Shown one piece after another: positions 1 to 10,650 of a DNA stretch of 53,333 nucleotides. The notes beneath the pieces were generated by a model. That model had not been told where the DNA came from and made no database searches. It worked only from the letters and a program-made list of their open reading frames with translations. The stretch is from Seison nebaliae (Eukaryota > Rotifera > Pararotatoria > Seisonacea > Seisonidae). Location: the NCBI GenBank assembly GCA_023231475.1, contig JALJEE010001474.1, positions 1 to 53,333 of the forward strand, written 5' to 3'. A program made the translations under genes and the position numbers. How positions within the stretch are numbered: position 1 is the stretch's first letter; every line of letters starts with the position of its first letter.

Positions 1-1396
1 CCTAATTCTTCAATAAACTTTAAAATATTATCAAAGGATATAATGAAAAGAATAATGAAAAAAACACAAAAAAAATTTAAAAAATTGTAAGAAATATAAC
101 CTGGAATCTATAATATCCTCTTTGTTACCTACCATTTTTGCTAAAATATTACGATTTTCAACAAGCAATTAATCATGTTATACTGAACCGATTTTAATAC
201 TTTTTTGTTTAAATCATATCTACTTACTCTAGAGAACCCAAAAATATCATCAAAATTCAAATTTATAACTGCTAACCATCAAGTGCAGTGGCTTAAAGTT
301 ATCAAAAAGAGAGAGAAAAATTTTCCAAAAATTAAGTTTACTTTTTTTGAAAATTCTATATCTAATACGAATCCATTTTGACTTATTTATAGCACATTCG
401 AAGGAGCATGAATTGCTCTTTCTTAAATTATTAAATTTTTTGAGGTTAAGAAAAAAATTCATTGAAAAAATGACAATAAAAATTTTTTTTAAATTTTTGT
501 GGGGAATTTTCCAATGGGGGAATCTTCCTAGAATCCTGTTATACCTGTTCTTCACGTAACCGCGACACTGATGAAAACGAAAGATGAAGTATTATTCGAT
601 TGTGTGTGAAAAAACCGAATATTTCGATGTCAATGATCGTTGAATGAGAGTGAGGATATGGGGGAAGAATCCCGATGACGAGAAGTTGTCAATGACGCGG
701 AAAATGCGTCGACAATATGTAATGGGAAATGGAAGAAATACGGTGACCGAGAAAGTCAGATTTCGATTGATTCTCCTGAAACACCCTATGAGGTGATGGA
801 TGATGTTGTTGTATGTTCGGTCCATTCTGAGGAATGAGTTGTTGGAGACGAAAAGTAGTGAGTCCAGTCCGTATAATGGAAGAACGAGTGAGGAGAAAAC
901 ATGCAAACGAATAGCCATTGGAAGATATTTCGATCGTGTTGAGAAGGAGGCTCGAACGAATTTGTTCCGAATATGATGCGAATTCCGAATTATTTATTTA
1001 GTTTATTAAGAGAGATGTTAGGAGTTTTCTCTCTCCTTCAAAATCAGAACAAGGTAACAATTTTATAGTTTTTCCCTCTCTAATAAGATTTCCCATTTGC
1101 ACCTTAGAGATCTGAGTTTATAATAGTACGGTAAATTAATTAATGTTACTAATATGGTTAATCATGTTATTAAATCAAGTAATTAAAAAATTTATTAATA
1201 AAAATAATGAATATTTCGATGAATAATTGAATAATTTGATAAATTAATAATTTTTTCGGTGAAATCGAATACCTGCGAACTTTAACCAATTTCCTAAGTT
1301 TGAAATAATTTCGTCCATCGGTTCGATCTCAAATTCTGGAATACTTTTGATAGAATCTAAAAGAATTAAATAAAAGTTATTCCTTAAAAAAAAATT
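1..1396. other. Left-edge intergenic stretch with one GC-richer island
   Basis: I recognise no gene here. Most of the stretch is AT-rich with short chance ORFs. Positions about 560-960 stand out as visibly more GC-rich and contain competing open frames on both strands: a 108-codon frame on the minus strand, and three shorter plus-strand frames broken by stops. None resembles a family I know. It could be a decayed exon or gene relic. Confidence 0.4.
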
Positions 1397-2342
1397 CTAA
1401 CCAATAAAATTAAGAAAAATTCTTGTTTTCGTAAAATCTATATTGCCATTCTTCCCCGATATATTCATTAGACGACCAAATTTATCGGTAAATAATTCTT
1501 TCATTATATTATTGATTGTAACTTTCAAACATCCTTTTTTTCGGAAAGATATCATATATTTTGTCTATAATAAGCAGGAGTTAATTAGAGAAATATTAAA
1601 AAAGAACTCTAACAATGTTGGCGGAAAAATCTGCATCGTCCTCCAATCGATAATTGATTTTTTCAAATTCTTCTATTTTATTTATTGGAAAGTTTTTTCG
1701 TGTTGATGAGAAAGAAGAGTTAATCCCTGTGGTCATCATAAGTAAGTTTTCAATCCGCTCCAATTTCTTAGACATATTATTGAATTGATTTCGGAATTGA
1801 TTGCGTAAAGTTATTAACGGTGCATCCATAGTGTCGTTGATACGTCGACGTTTTAGATTATAATTGAATCCTATTGACCTCGGTGTTTTCATAGGTTCTT
1901 CTAAATTCTCATTTTCTATCTCCGATGTTGCGATTTCGTAGTCCATGTTTTCAATTACAGAATTGGTAATTTCGATAGGCGACTTCCACGTTTCTGAGTC
2001 TGGTGGTTCAATTGCTCTTTCTGGGATAATTTGAATGGAATTAGTAATGGAATTGATTCGATACTTAAGAAATAATTTTTTCAATTTATATGATGGTTCT
2101 GTCAATTCTTCTGTGTTCAATTGATCATTTGTGAAATTCTCTTTTAATAAGCATCTTTTTTGATTACTTTGAATTTCATCGTCTGTAATTGAGTCATTAA
2201 AATTTTTATCAAAATCTTCTATAATTTCTTCATTCAGACTATCTTCGTTATATTGTTCATTATTATCTTTACCATATTTCCAAGCAAGGTATGATGCCTC
2301 ACTATCAATTATCAATTTACGATTAGATCTTTTCCGACTCAT
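1397..2342 (-). CDS. DUF4806-domain protein, two exons
   Basis: Exon 1 is 2342-1608 and exon 2 is 1564-1397. The intron is 43 bp and phase 0 on both sides. The product is 300 aa, starting MSRKRSNRK at the first ATG (an upstream TTG is not used). The N-terminus is acidic and Asn/Glu-rich. The C-terminal ~110 residues match the DUF4806 pattern: a short helix (KLERIENLL), then FPINKIEEFEKINYRLEDD, then after the intron GRLMNISGKNGNIDF, which fits the family's 'lPl..ieele..L' and 'GkngK..F' blocks. Known of the family: DUF4806 proteins are multiplied in arthropod genomes, often near transposon genes, and their function is unclear. The expected Gly-Gly between the two blocks is not evident. The exon 2 frame runs to a clean TAG. 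The domain call is by eye. Confidence 0.6.
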
Positions 2343-3419
2343 TATTTTAATAAGTTTTAACAATTCTATTAAGAAACAAAAAAATTTTAAATATTAATAA
2401 CTTTTGTCTTATACTATTATATATTGTATCTATTAAAAAATAATAATTAATATAAAAAAGAGGTTTTTACATTTCGTTAACCAACTTCTCATATTTAGAT
2501 TTCTGGAAAATTTGCTCCACAAAAATATCTTGTATATATCATTTATTTGTTTTCTCTTTATGTAACGACAAATCAATTTTTTTGAGAAAAGAGCTAAAAT
2601 ATTACTTCTATGTATAATTTTGCGTTGTCATTATGGTTACTTTTCCAAAAAATAAACGTTACTGTAACTTCTTGTTTTTAAAGTACTATAACGTTACAAT
2701 CAGAATTTTTGTATGTTAGGGGAGGAACGACAAAAAAACTTAAATTATTTCCAGATATGTAATATCGATAAATATCGATATCTTTTATATCATATAACAC
2801 TGTACCACAAAGAAAAAGTAATGCAAAAATGAAATCTGTTTCTAGATCGGAATTTTCCGTAGATTACAAATATACTAACCAATTTTCTTGGGAGGTCGCA
2901 GTTTTTTCAGAAAAACCAATTTTCTAATTTTTTTTTATATTAGGTTCAACCACTAATATTCAACCTATTTCATTTATTTTTTATGGAGATTATAGGAAAT
3001 TAAAAGTAGTTTAGGTAGTCGTAAATGAAAGATCATCTGAGTTTATAATAATGCTCCATATTTTCAATTGGAAGTGAAGAAAGTCAAAAAATTGGAAAAT
3101 TGGGATTGTTTTAAAGTTTAAACAGTTAAAATAAAATTTTTTAAAGACTGATTCATGATTTGGAAGGCACTGTTTGAAAGGCTGTAAAATTCTCTTCAAG
3201 ATGGCTTATAACTTTGATATATAAAAGTGCAAAATATTCCTTTTCTGCATGAAAATAAGAAATATATCTAATTTAATTTTTTCCAATTTTTTAAATTATT
3301 TTTTAAAGATGGAAAAATTTACGTAAAATAGCTAGAAGGAAAAAAATAGTGCAAAAAATAAAACTGTTCAGTGAAAATATTATAAGTATAAAAATGTTCT
3401 AGTAGTGCTGCTGCTTCTT
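2343..3419. other. Intergenic, no gene seen
   Basis: AT-rich sequence with no recognisable coding exon. Two copies of TATCGATA (2763-2770 and 2773-2780) lie 10 bp apart. They match the DRE core bound by DREF in Drosophila promoters, but no start site is obvious nearby, so a regulatory role is only a suggestion. Confidence 0.4.
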
Positions 3420-4052
3420 CTATGTTTTTGGGTGCTTTCCCTTACAATAGACCATATATAGTCACTCAACATATTCTGATAATCTTTCTGAAAATATCTT
3501 GTTTCCATTATTTTGATGTCTTGGTGAAAACTTTCTCCATGTTCTTCGGAAACACTACACAAATTATTTGTAAAGAAATCTTTATGGTTGTACAAATAGT
3601 GCATTTTGATGGACTACCCTTTGATTTTACAACCAATTTTATGGAATTCTTCAATCATATCTTTGCATTCATTTCCACCCATATCTGTTCTTCTACTGAG
3701 GAACTTACATATTTAGTTTTATTATTTGTTAGTTAATACAGCTGTTAACTTATCCCATACATCTCTTTCCGGTAATGTCATTGTTTCCAAAAATTTTTTA
3801 TTGTCTCTCAGTTTATTAATTAGGGGACCTGTCAGAATATCATTTCTTACTTTTTGGTAAGATAATTTCGGAAAAAAAATTTTCAAAACGGTAAAACATT
3901 TACTTTTCTCCTAATGTTTTGATGAATTGTTTGGCTAATCCCAATTCGATGTGTAGCGTCGGAAGAATTATATCGGTAATATCAATGAGGGGTTCATTTT
4001 GAAAATTGAATTTTCCAATTTCAAAAGTTGTTCTTGTTTCCCAGATTACGTT
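3420..4052 (-). pseudogene. Decayed transposon-associated protein relic
   Basis: Read on the minus strand from 4052 down, successive frames give FEIGKFNFQNEPLIDI, then LPTLHIELGLAKQFIK, then ILTGPLINKLRDNKKFLE, then EEFHKIGCKIKG and VSEEHGESFHQDIKIME followed by YQNMLSDYIWSIVRES. This order and wording matches a repetitive, uncharacterised protein family that I recall from many arthropod and cnidarian genomes ('LPPLHIKLGLMKQFVKAL ... SEEQGERFHQDI ... MLADYCWSL'). Here it is interrupted by at least three stops (after GEK, after LTNK and after IKG) and by frame changes, so it is dead. The remainder of the element was not found. Confidence 0.75.
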
Positions 4053-4330
4053 GTACTGTGTCGTCTATCCCCTTGTATTATATCGTTTCGATGGTGGCTA
4101 ATGATTTCTTTTGTCGTCATATTGGATTCTTCCGAGGTTTTTCAATCTAAATATAACTGGATCCCATCTTAAAGTAGAAAATTAGCTATAGTTCCATAAT
4201 AATATGCATAATCAATAAATATAACGCCCATATGAAAATATAATGGTCGTATTTAAGAAATGGTAGTGATAATTTTAACATTTTTAATCCACAATTTTGG
4301 ATAAATTAACATACTTGGTAAAAAAATCTG

Positions 4331-4479
4331 GGTGACGTAATCACCGTTTTTAAGAACAAATGGTGACGAAATCACCGTTTTTAAGAACAAAAGGTGACGA
4401 AATCACCGTTAGAAAAGTCGACGAAATGTCCGAATTTGGAAAAACAAGGCAAGCAAATCGAAGGGTGACGAAATCACCG
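4331..4479. repeat. 31-bp tandem repeat with a GGTGA...TCACC palindrome
   Basis: The 16-mer GGTGACGAAATCACCG starts at 4331 (with GTAA in the centre), 4362 and 4393, an exact 31-bp period with a shared spacer (TTTTTAAGAACAAA). A fourth copy starts at 4464 after a diverged spacer. Each unit can fold as GGTGA/TCACC. It may be a small satellite seed or a cluster of protein-binding sites. Confidence 0.8.
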
Positions 4480-5457
4480 CGTACCCTACTAATGAAGGGG
4501 AAGAATGTATAAAGAAGAACAACAAAGCGTATGTAAAAGAACGGGATTTCCTATACATACATGTCATTAGAATTTGTTTTTCTTTTCTTTTGTCTCTACC
4601 GAACACTTCCTAATACATTAGAGAGAGCCAGAGGACAACCAGAATGCCCAGGTCGATTATCGGGTACAATTATCGATAGATTATCAGGAGAGTAATTATC
4701 TCCTTGATAATCCGGGATATCGACGATATTGATATGTCTGTAATATGCATTATTTGACGATAGTCTTTACCGTTAGCATGAAGATTCTTCACAGTTCGAT
4801 GCATTTCATAGCTAATTTTCTTACCCTTCATTCTTGATAACATTCTGTGTTAAATTTAAAATGCTGCTAACTAGCAGATTGTCTTCAAATTGTTAAATGT
4901 TTCATCTTTTTTGTCCAATAAAACTATAAATTTTGGCTTTTTACATTGAAAATGATAGTTTCAACTTTTTTGTCCAGTAGTGTATGTATGTATTTCAAAA
5001 TCGAACATATTTCATGACATGTTGATAATTTATGTGGCATTTACTTTAGGATTTCGATTATAGATTAATATAAAGCGCTTTTAACTACTCTTATCCAGTC
5101 ATTCAATTGTTGAAAGATTGAAAATCTTCTTTTATTCTCGTATCTCCGACTCGATTCTCTACCATCTCCATAGAAACAATCTCAATAAAAACATCGATCC
5201 ACAACAATAGCTAAACATAACTAAATGACTAAATGCTACATTAAATCTTGGTGAAAAAGAGAAATTGGAAGTTTGAAAAATTTTGAACAATAAGCACCAT
5301 TGTCCATTTGCCATATTTAACTTGTATTATATGATGTTAAGTATATGGTGGTAATATCTCGGGCAAAATTAATAAATCTGTTAAATCTATAAATTTCAAA
5401 AATATTTTTGTAGCACTGTCAGAGTTTTTACCATATCAAAATTTTGGGTGAATTGAG
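4480..5457. other. Intergenic upstream of the TMEM126-like gene
   Basis: No coding exon is recognised. It includes a TATCGATA motif at 4671-4678, the transposon-end fragment listed separately, and the promoter region of the gene starting at 5458. Confidence 0.4.
4907..4983. mobile_element. Probable Tc1/mariner terminal fragment
   Basis: The minus strand reads CACTACTGGACAAAAAAGTT preceded by TA, then GAAACTATC, and a second TTGGACAAAAAA copy about 60 bp inward. A terminal CA.TACTGGACAAAA flanked by TA, with an inner direct copy, is typical of Tc1/mariner IR/DR ends. No transposase and no opposite end were found, so this looks like a solo or truncated end. Confidence 0.4.
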
Positions 5458-6317
5458 ATGTATTATTTGGATAAGAATAAATTGAGCAAAGTTGTTGATA
5501 AAAGATTAAAAGGAAAAAGGTTAAGAGAAGCAGATGATAAGGTTTGTCCTACTGAATCTTCTGTGTCTTTTGTTCAATTTCATTTCAGAGAAACTTATTT
5601 TTTTATCGATATGGTTCATACGTGATTGGTGGAACGACACTTCTCACTTCTCTTGTCATCAGACATGTTCATGCGAGATTGTTCATGGGAAAAGATTCAT
5701 TGATTCGGATAGCTCACTTTGGTTCAGTTGTCTTACTTCCCTCACTGGTCTCATATGAACTACATGAAAAATTAGTGAAGAAGAAATTATTGGAAGAATC
5801 ATTATTTTTGGTATCAGTCGATAAGTGGAAGATCGATAAATCGTTGATTCCCAATCTCTGTTCGACGTGTTATTCAATCAGATCGAATGTTTGTCAATTA
5901 ATGTCTTCAATTCTCCAACCATACATAATTTCAACTTTTCTGGTTATTTCATTTCCTCTCAACAATGAAATGAGATTAGATAATCAATCGCTCATTCAAA
6001 TCGTACGACAACGTTTGGGAATGGCATTTCTTCTCAATTCACAGAATTGTCGAGAATATTTATTCCGCAAATTGAGATTGAAAGATTATGATAATATGTG
6101 GAGTGTTCGTAAAATGAAGAGTTTATTAACAAAGAATGAATTAGATTTGTTGAAAATGTTAATGAAAGGAAGAAATAATAAATTGACGAGTGTTTCCACC
6201 ATCGTTTATTGTGGAATAATCATCTCTCTTCTAGTGAGTTCGATTGTGGTGAATGAAGAATTCAATTCGATTTTATCTCTTCTTCCCAAACAACAAATAA
6301 AAGAAAACGAAATATAA
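5458..6317 (+). CDS. TMEM126-family mitochondrial inner-membrane protein
   Basis: Exon 1 is 5458-5541 and exon 2 is 5589-6317. The 47-bp intron is phase 0. The product is 270 aa, starting MYYLDKNKLS. After the junction, RNLFFYRYGSYVIGGTTLL begins a hydrophobic hairpin followed by HARLF, as TMEM126A has RNLLENGSVYVGLNAALCGL and KARIA. Further on, CSTCYSIRSNVCQLMSSILQ matches the family's CxTCTITRSGLxGLV block, followed by the long TM segment ending VISFPLN. A final TM segment lies near the C-terminus (VYCGIIISLLVSSIVV). Known of the family: TMEM126A/B are inner-membrane factors in complex I assembly. The sequence is divergent and longer than the ~195-aa human protein. It converges with the next gene, 46 bp from stop to stop. 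Confidence 0.6.
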
Positions 6318-6363
6318 AATAAAAATTACTTTCATTATATCAATTGTCGATAGAGATTTATAA

Positions 6364-7455
6364 TTACAAATTTATTTTCCACTTTTCTACATAAGCCTCT
6401 CGAATTCTCGTCCTTTCTTCTTGTTCCTGAACTGATAACGATGAAAATGATGATGATGATAAAAAAGGAAAAATAAAACTTTTGTTATGATGGAAAGCAC
6501 ATTGTTGTCCACGGGGACAGAAGTTGTTCTCATGATCATGACACAATGTCGATTTGTAGACATCGGGATGAAATTGTTGTTCATGTCGAGTGTGTGCATA
6601 TTTACAATTGTCTTCTTTCGGACAAATCGTCGGATTCGACCAAACGTTATTCACTCGAACTTTACTACACGGTGTAGAAGAGTAGAAGAATTCGAACGGA
6701 TTCCTTCGACGATCATTCCGTTGATGATAATCGGAACAAGCAAATCCTTGTCGACATAAATGTGCAGATTTTGTGCAATCTTTCGTCTTGTAGAAACAAA
6801 CGATATGCATGGCATCATTCCATAAATTATTTTCATTCTGATATTTCTCATTGAGATATTGATAAATTATATATTGATCAAATTCCGCCATTTGCATTAA
6901 CATATCGATATGACGATAATTAACATCAGATGTTTTCAAATCTTTTATAAGTTCGAGAAGACGTTGAGAGACATTGAATGGAGCATGACATCGTCGACTG
7001 ATATCCAACTCATTTCCTGTCAACGTATCACAAGATGACGTGCTCTTCTCCATCTGAGACGATGAACAACGGAGAGATGAAAGAGAATGAGCATAAGAAC
7101 AATATTCTCCATAATTCGAACATGTTCCATCACTCAACGTTTCATAAGGACAAATAATAGTCTTGTAATTGAATGGATGAAATAAACGTTCACTGTCACC
7201 GAAATTCCGATGTAAATGATTACATTTATCTCCATTGAAACATTTGCCACTCTGCTCGTCATAATTCTCACAATAATATTTCGACGAATATAACAATTTT
7301 CCAACAACGCAAGGACGACGTCGGTGATTATCAAAATGATAATCAAAACATTTGTATGGTCGATGATTCATACAACGATGTTCGGAGAACTTCGAACATT
7401 GTTGAGTTCGGAATTGTTCAATTATCTTTTGAGAATCGTCAATCCTTTCATTCAT
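6364..7455 (-). CDS. Unkempt-like CCCH zinc-finger RNA-binding protein, short form
   Basis: Single exon, 363 aa, starting MNERIDDSQKII. It carries the two Unkempt clusters of CCCH fingers in order. The first holds FRTQQCSKFSEHRC, RPYKCFDYHF, YCENYDEQSGKC...CNHLHR and a third finger ending CSYAH. The second holds FYKTKDCTKSAHLCRQGFAC, a middle finger ending CKYAHTR, and EQQFHPDVYKSTLC followed by CPRGQQCAFHH. These track animal Unkempt closely (human: RTEQCPLFVQHKC, RTEQQFHPEIYKSTKC, CPRGPFCAFAH). Known: Unkempt binds UAG-containing mRNAs, represses translation and shapes neuronal morphology. Here the protein stops soon after finger six. The long C-terminal half with the RING of canonical Unkempt (~800 aa) is absent, and only 46 bp separate its stop from the neighbouring gene. 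Confidence 0.85.
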   Translation of the reverse strand: MNERIDDSQKIIEQFRTQQCSKFSEHRCMNHRPYKCFDYHFDNHRRRPCVVGKLLYSSKYYCENYDEQSGKCFNGDKCNHLHRNFGDSERLFHPFNYKTIICPYETLSDGTCSNYGEYCSYAHSLSSLRCSSSQMEKSTSSCDTLTGNELDISRRCHAPFNVSQRLLELIKDLKTSDVNYRHIDMLMQMAEFDQYIIYQYLNEKYQNENNLWNDAMHIVCFYKTKDCTKSAHLCRQGFACSDYHQRNDRRRNPFEFFYSSTPCSKVRVNNVWSNPTICPKEDNCKYAHTRHEQQFHPDVYKSTLCHDHENNFCPRGQQCAFHHNKSFIFPFLSSSSFSSLSVQEQEERTRIREAYVEKWKINL

Positions 7456-7618
7456 TCTCTTCCGATTGTTGTTTTCTTTTTTGAAACTTTATTTTGTTTA
7501 GCTTCCTTTTTAATTTGTGGTATCATTTAAAATATTAATTCATTTGACTAATTTCTTTTATAATGATAAGCTAAAATAGGAGGAAAAGGTTTTGTCGTTA
7601 AATCTTTTTGGGAAGAAA
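7456..7618. promoter_or_regulatory. Shared divergent promoter region
   Basis: Only 163 bp separate the start codons of the Unkempt-like gene (-) and the receptor gene (+), so both 5' UTRs and core promoters must fit here or overlap. No specific motif is claimed. Confidence 0.4.
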
Positions 7619-10473
7619 ATGAATATTATCATTTTCTGGATGATTATTCTTATTCAACAATTCTTGTATCCATGTTCTGGTGAGAGTAATAACGTAACAG
7701 AAATAAATTATGAATCATTAGAAATTCGAATTGAAAGTTCTCAAGTAATTCTCAGTTTTAATCAATATCAATTAATTAAAGATATTCATTGGAAGGCGTT
7801 CAAACTGATCAGTAAAGAACATACATCAAATATTTATGGGAAACAATTCAGTTAAATTAATTAATATTAGTCTGTTAGTTACTTTTTGAGGAATGTAGGT
7901 AAAGTAGTGAGAGAACTAAATAAATTCGAGTGGACGAATAAAGGAATCAGTATTCCATATGAAAGTAGTAATAAGAAGCATGCGACTATTTATCCAGTTC
8001 ACATTTGTTGTTTTGGATATAATGAAGATAAATTGAGAAAGTTATATAAAAATTTATTCAGTTTCCAAAGAAGAGAAACACTTCATCATATATTCGACGA
8101 GATCCATCAAATATCGAAGGGAACTGGTACACTTTCATATCAATTGGAATTGTGCCAATATACTGAACATGAAGTAGTGCAACATATTGAAGAGGAAGTG
8201 AAATATCGATTAAATCCCAGTTATCATAATCTCATTATTCGGATGGAAGTTTTTACAAAATATGAAGATGATCATTTCTCCTTATTAGCCATACGAGGTT
8301 CATATATAATATATATGAACTGAAATTGAAAAAATTAATTTCGTGAATTTTCCAGATTTTATCGATATGAGTTGGAGATTGACAGCCGGATACGGTTCGA
8401 TTCAATGGTCGATATTCGTTCTTTATAAACAATCAATTCTTCGAATTAAACAAGAAGTGAATCATCATTTCCAATATGATATCCAATGGTTGGGTAGTAG
8501 ACGGACCTTTTGTCATACCTTCTCAACAGAGAAACCATTCTTTATCGATGTCAATGGAATGGACAGATCCTTCTGCAACTATAATATGAGTTTTGTAACA
8601 GAAAAACAGATAGTCGATCCTGATATTCAACCATTAACCGTATTGACGTTTCTCGATATGGTTATGACGGAAAGTGGCGAATCGAAACTCAGTTCACATC
8701 ATCAAGCAGATTTTTTGGAAGACATTTATAGAAAAGTTACGTTTCTAATGGAGATTCCATAAGAAATACTTTATTTCGTTTTTAGTATCTTAGGAGAATG
8801 TTCTCAAAATCCAAACGAGATAATTCTCATAGTGAGAATTCAATGATTATGTCTTGGCATAAAGCCACCATACGTGTCTTGACACATGAAGTTTTCATCT
8901 AAATTTTTTTCTTTCTCTTTTCAGTTCGTTAGATACCTCCATTTAGCATCGAACAAAATTTAGGGAATGATATGTCAGCTTATTATGGGTATTATTTCGA
9001 AGCACTTGATATGGTCATGGCACAAATGGATTTATCGTATGAAGTAAGAAAAATCGTCGCAATTGGTGACGATATCGAACAATCATTACAAAATCAAATT
9101 AATATCGACGTTCTACATTTAATAAATTATGTTTTAATTCGAATAATTATTATATTTCATTAGGCGACCGATATCGTTGCTGCACCATTTCATCGACCGT
9201 CATATGCTGAGAAAGATATTAATTATAGTGTTCCCATCTTCTCTTATGGGAGTATTAGATATCTTTCCAAAAGCATCCAATACTTGCCACTCTGGCAAAA
9301 TATCATAGAAAGTTTCTTCCATTTTCTCTATATGAATTCTTCTAAATATTCTCATAAAAGTAATTGACATTCCTCTATTTTTAACGATATTTGTCGTTCT
9401 AATTCTATTGGTATGCCTTTACATCTTCCTCGAATATCAATCACCTTTCGGATTATTGAATCAAACAACGAAATTCTCTCAGAACCGTCTAAACTTTTCC
9501 ATTCTCCGTCGTGTTTTTAGTGATGTCTTCTTCCGATTTACAACGTTTATTGTTGGAGGAAGTAATACATTGCGACATACGATCGGCTACTCCTCCTTAG
9601 TACTTATGACAACTGTTTGGATATTCTTTTATATACTCATCATTTTAGCGATTGCCAAAATCATTGTGAATACGGTGAAACAACATTTACAAACATATTT
9701 GTTTGTACAATGGTCTGGATCGACTACAGGACGTCAGAATGATATTGTCATAATAAGTTTCTATTAATAACATATCAAATAATTTATATTTATATTGTAT
9801 AGATGGGAGTTATGCAGATAGGAACAAACGATCTGTAAGACTTATGAATGAAGCATTAATTAGTAGATGGAAGTCTTTACTTTTACAACCAGAATATTTA
9901 AGGCAAAAATTCACAGCCTATAATTATCCATTCTTTAATGATCTAAATGAAGGATTACGTCATGCTAGTTCATTAGAAGATGGAATACAAAAGGTTTTAG
10001 AGGAGGACGCAATATTGAAACATGAGGAGTATATTATGAGATATCATATCTTTAAACATGGCCTTCAGTGTAAGACAAAGATATACGGTCAACCGACAGG
10101 TAATCCATATTATGTCTTCATTATTAACCCGAAAACGCCATTTATTACAAAAATTTTAAGAGTGTTAAAATTCTCCTTTAAATTCTTCTTTGAATCAATT
10201 TCTAATAAATTTTTAAGTATCGAAGTAATGTATCATAATCAGGAATTCGAACGGTTAACCATGAAATGGTTTCCACCGTATGTTCGTGATAATAAATGTG
10301 AGTGGATGAACGAGTTGTATTCTCGCACGAAAATCCGTTTAGTATCCATTCAAATTATCTTTATCTCACTCGTCGTCGTGGTCGTTTTCATGATCATTAT
10401 CTGGCTAATTCAAATTTTACTGTATCGAGTGACATATCGAAATCGAATACAAAGTATCTCGTTAGTACATTAA
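7619..10473 (+). CDS. Ionotropic-receptor-like (iGluR superfamily) channel
   Basis: Seven exons: 7619-7850 (a GTAAAG donor at 7812 is an alternative), 7899-8297, 8356-8735, 8933-9109, 9164-9311, 9361-9756 and 9803-10473, giving about 800 aa in frame. A signal peptide (MNIIIFWMIILIQQFLYPC) is followed by a ~260-aa N-terminal domain and the ligand-binding S1 half (PPFSIEQ near 339; VAAPFHRPSYAEKDINYSVP near 400). M1 lies near 446-467 (IPLFLTIFVVLILLVCLYIF), the pore/M3 region near 520-545, then S2, and M4 near 757-786. The iGluR glutamate-binding arginine aligns with alanine in APFHRPSYAEKD, and the SYTANLAAF-type M3 motif is diverged. Both point to a divergent chemosensory IR rather than a synaptic receptor. 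The 8735/8933 junction is the least certain: the frame also runs on through VTFLMEIP before a stop. Confidence 0.75.
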
Positions 10474-10650
10474 TTTAATTGGGAAGTAAATAAGAAATGT
10501 TGGAAATTTTTCAAAAAAAAAAAAGATCCAGATATAAAACTGCCATGGAACAAGCTGATCGAATGTTTGAAGTTCTCAGACCCACTAAATTGACTTATAT
10601 CCCTTGAATAACTAAATTTCATTTGTCAATAAATTTTCATTTCATTTAAT

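Noticed and set aside
2763-2780. Paired TATCGATA motifs as a defined promoter
   Set aside because: They match a known insect motif, but no transcription unit starts nearby, so no promoter is claimed.
4331-4479. A CRISPR-like array
   Set aside because: The units are near-identical, including their spacers, number only four, and lie in a eukaryotic genome, so this is a plain tandem repeat.
6387-7346. Several 60-90 codon ORFs overlapping the Unkempt-like gene on both strands
   Set aside because: They are other-frame shadows of the zinc-finger coding sequence.
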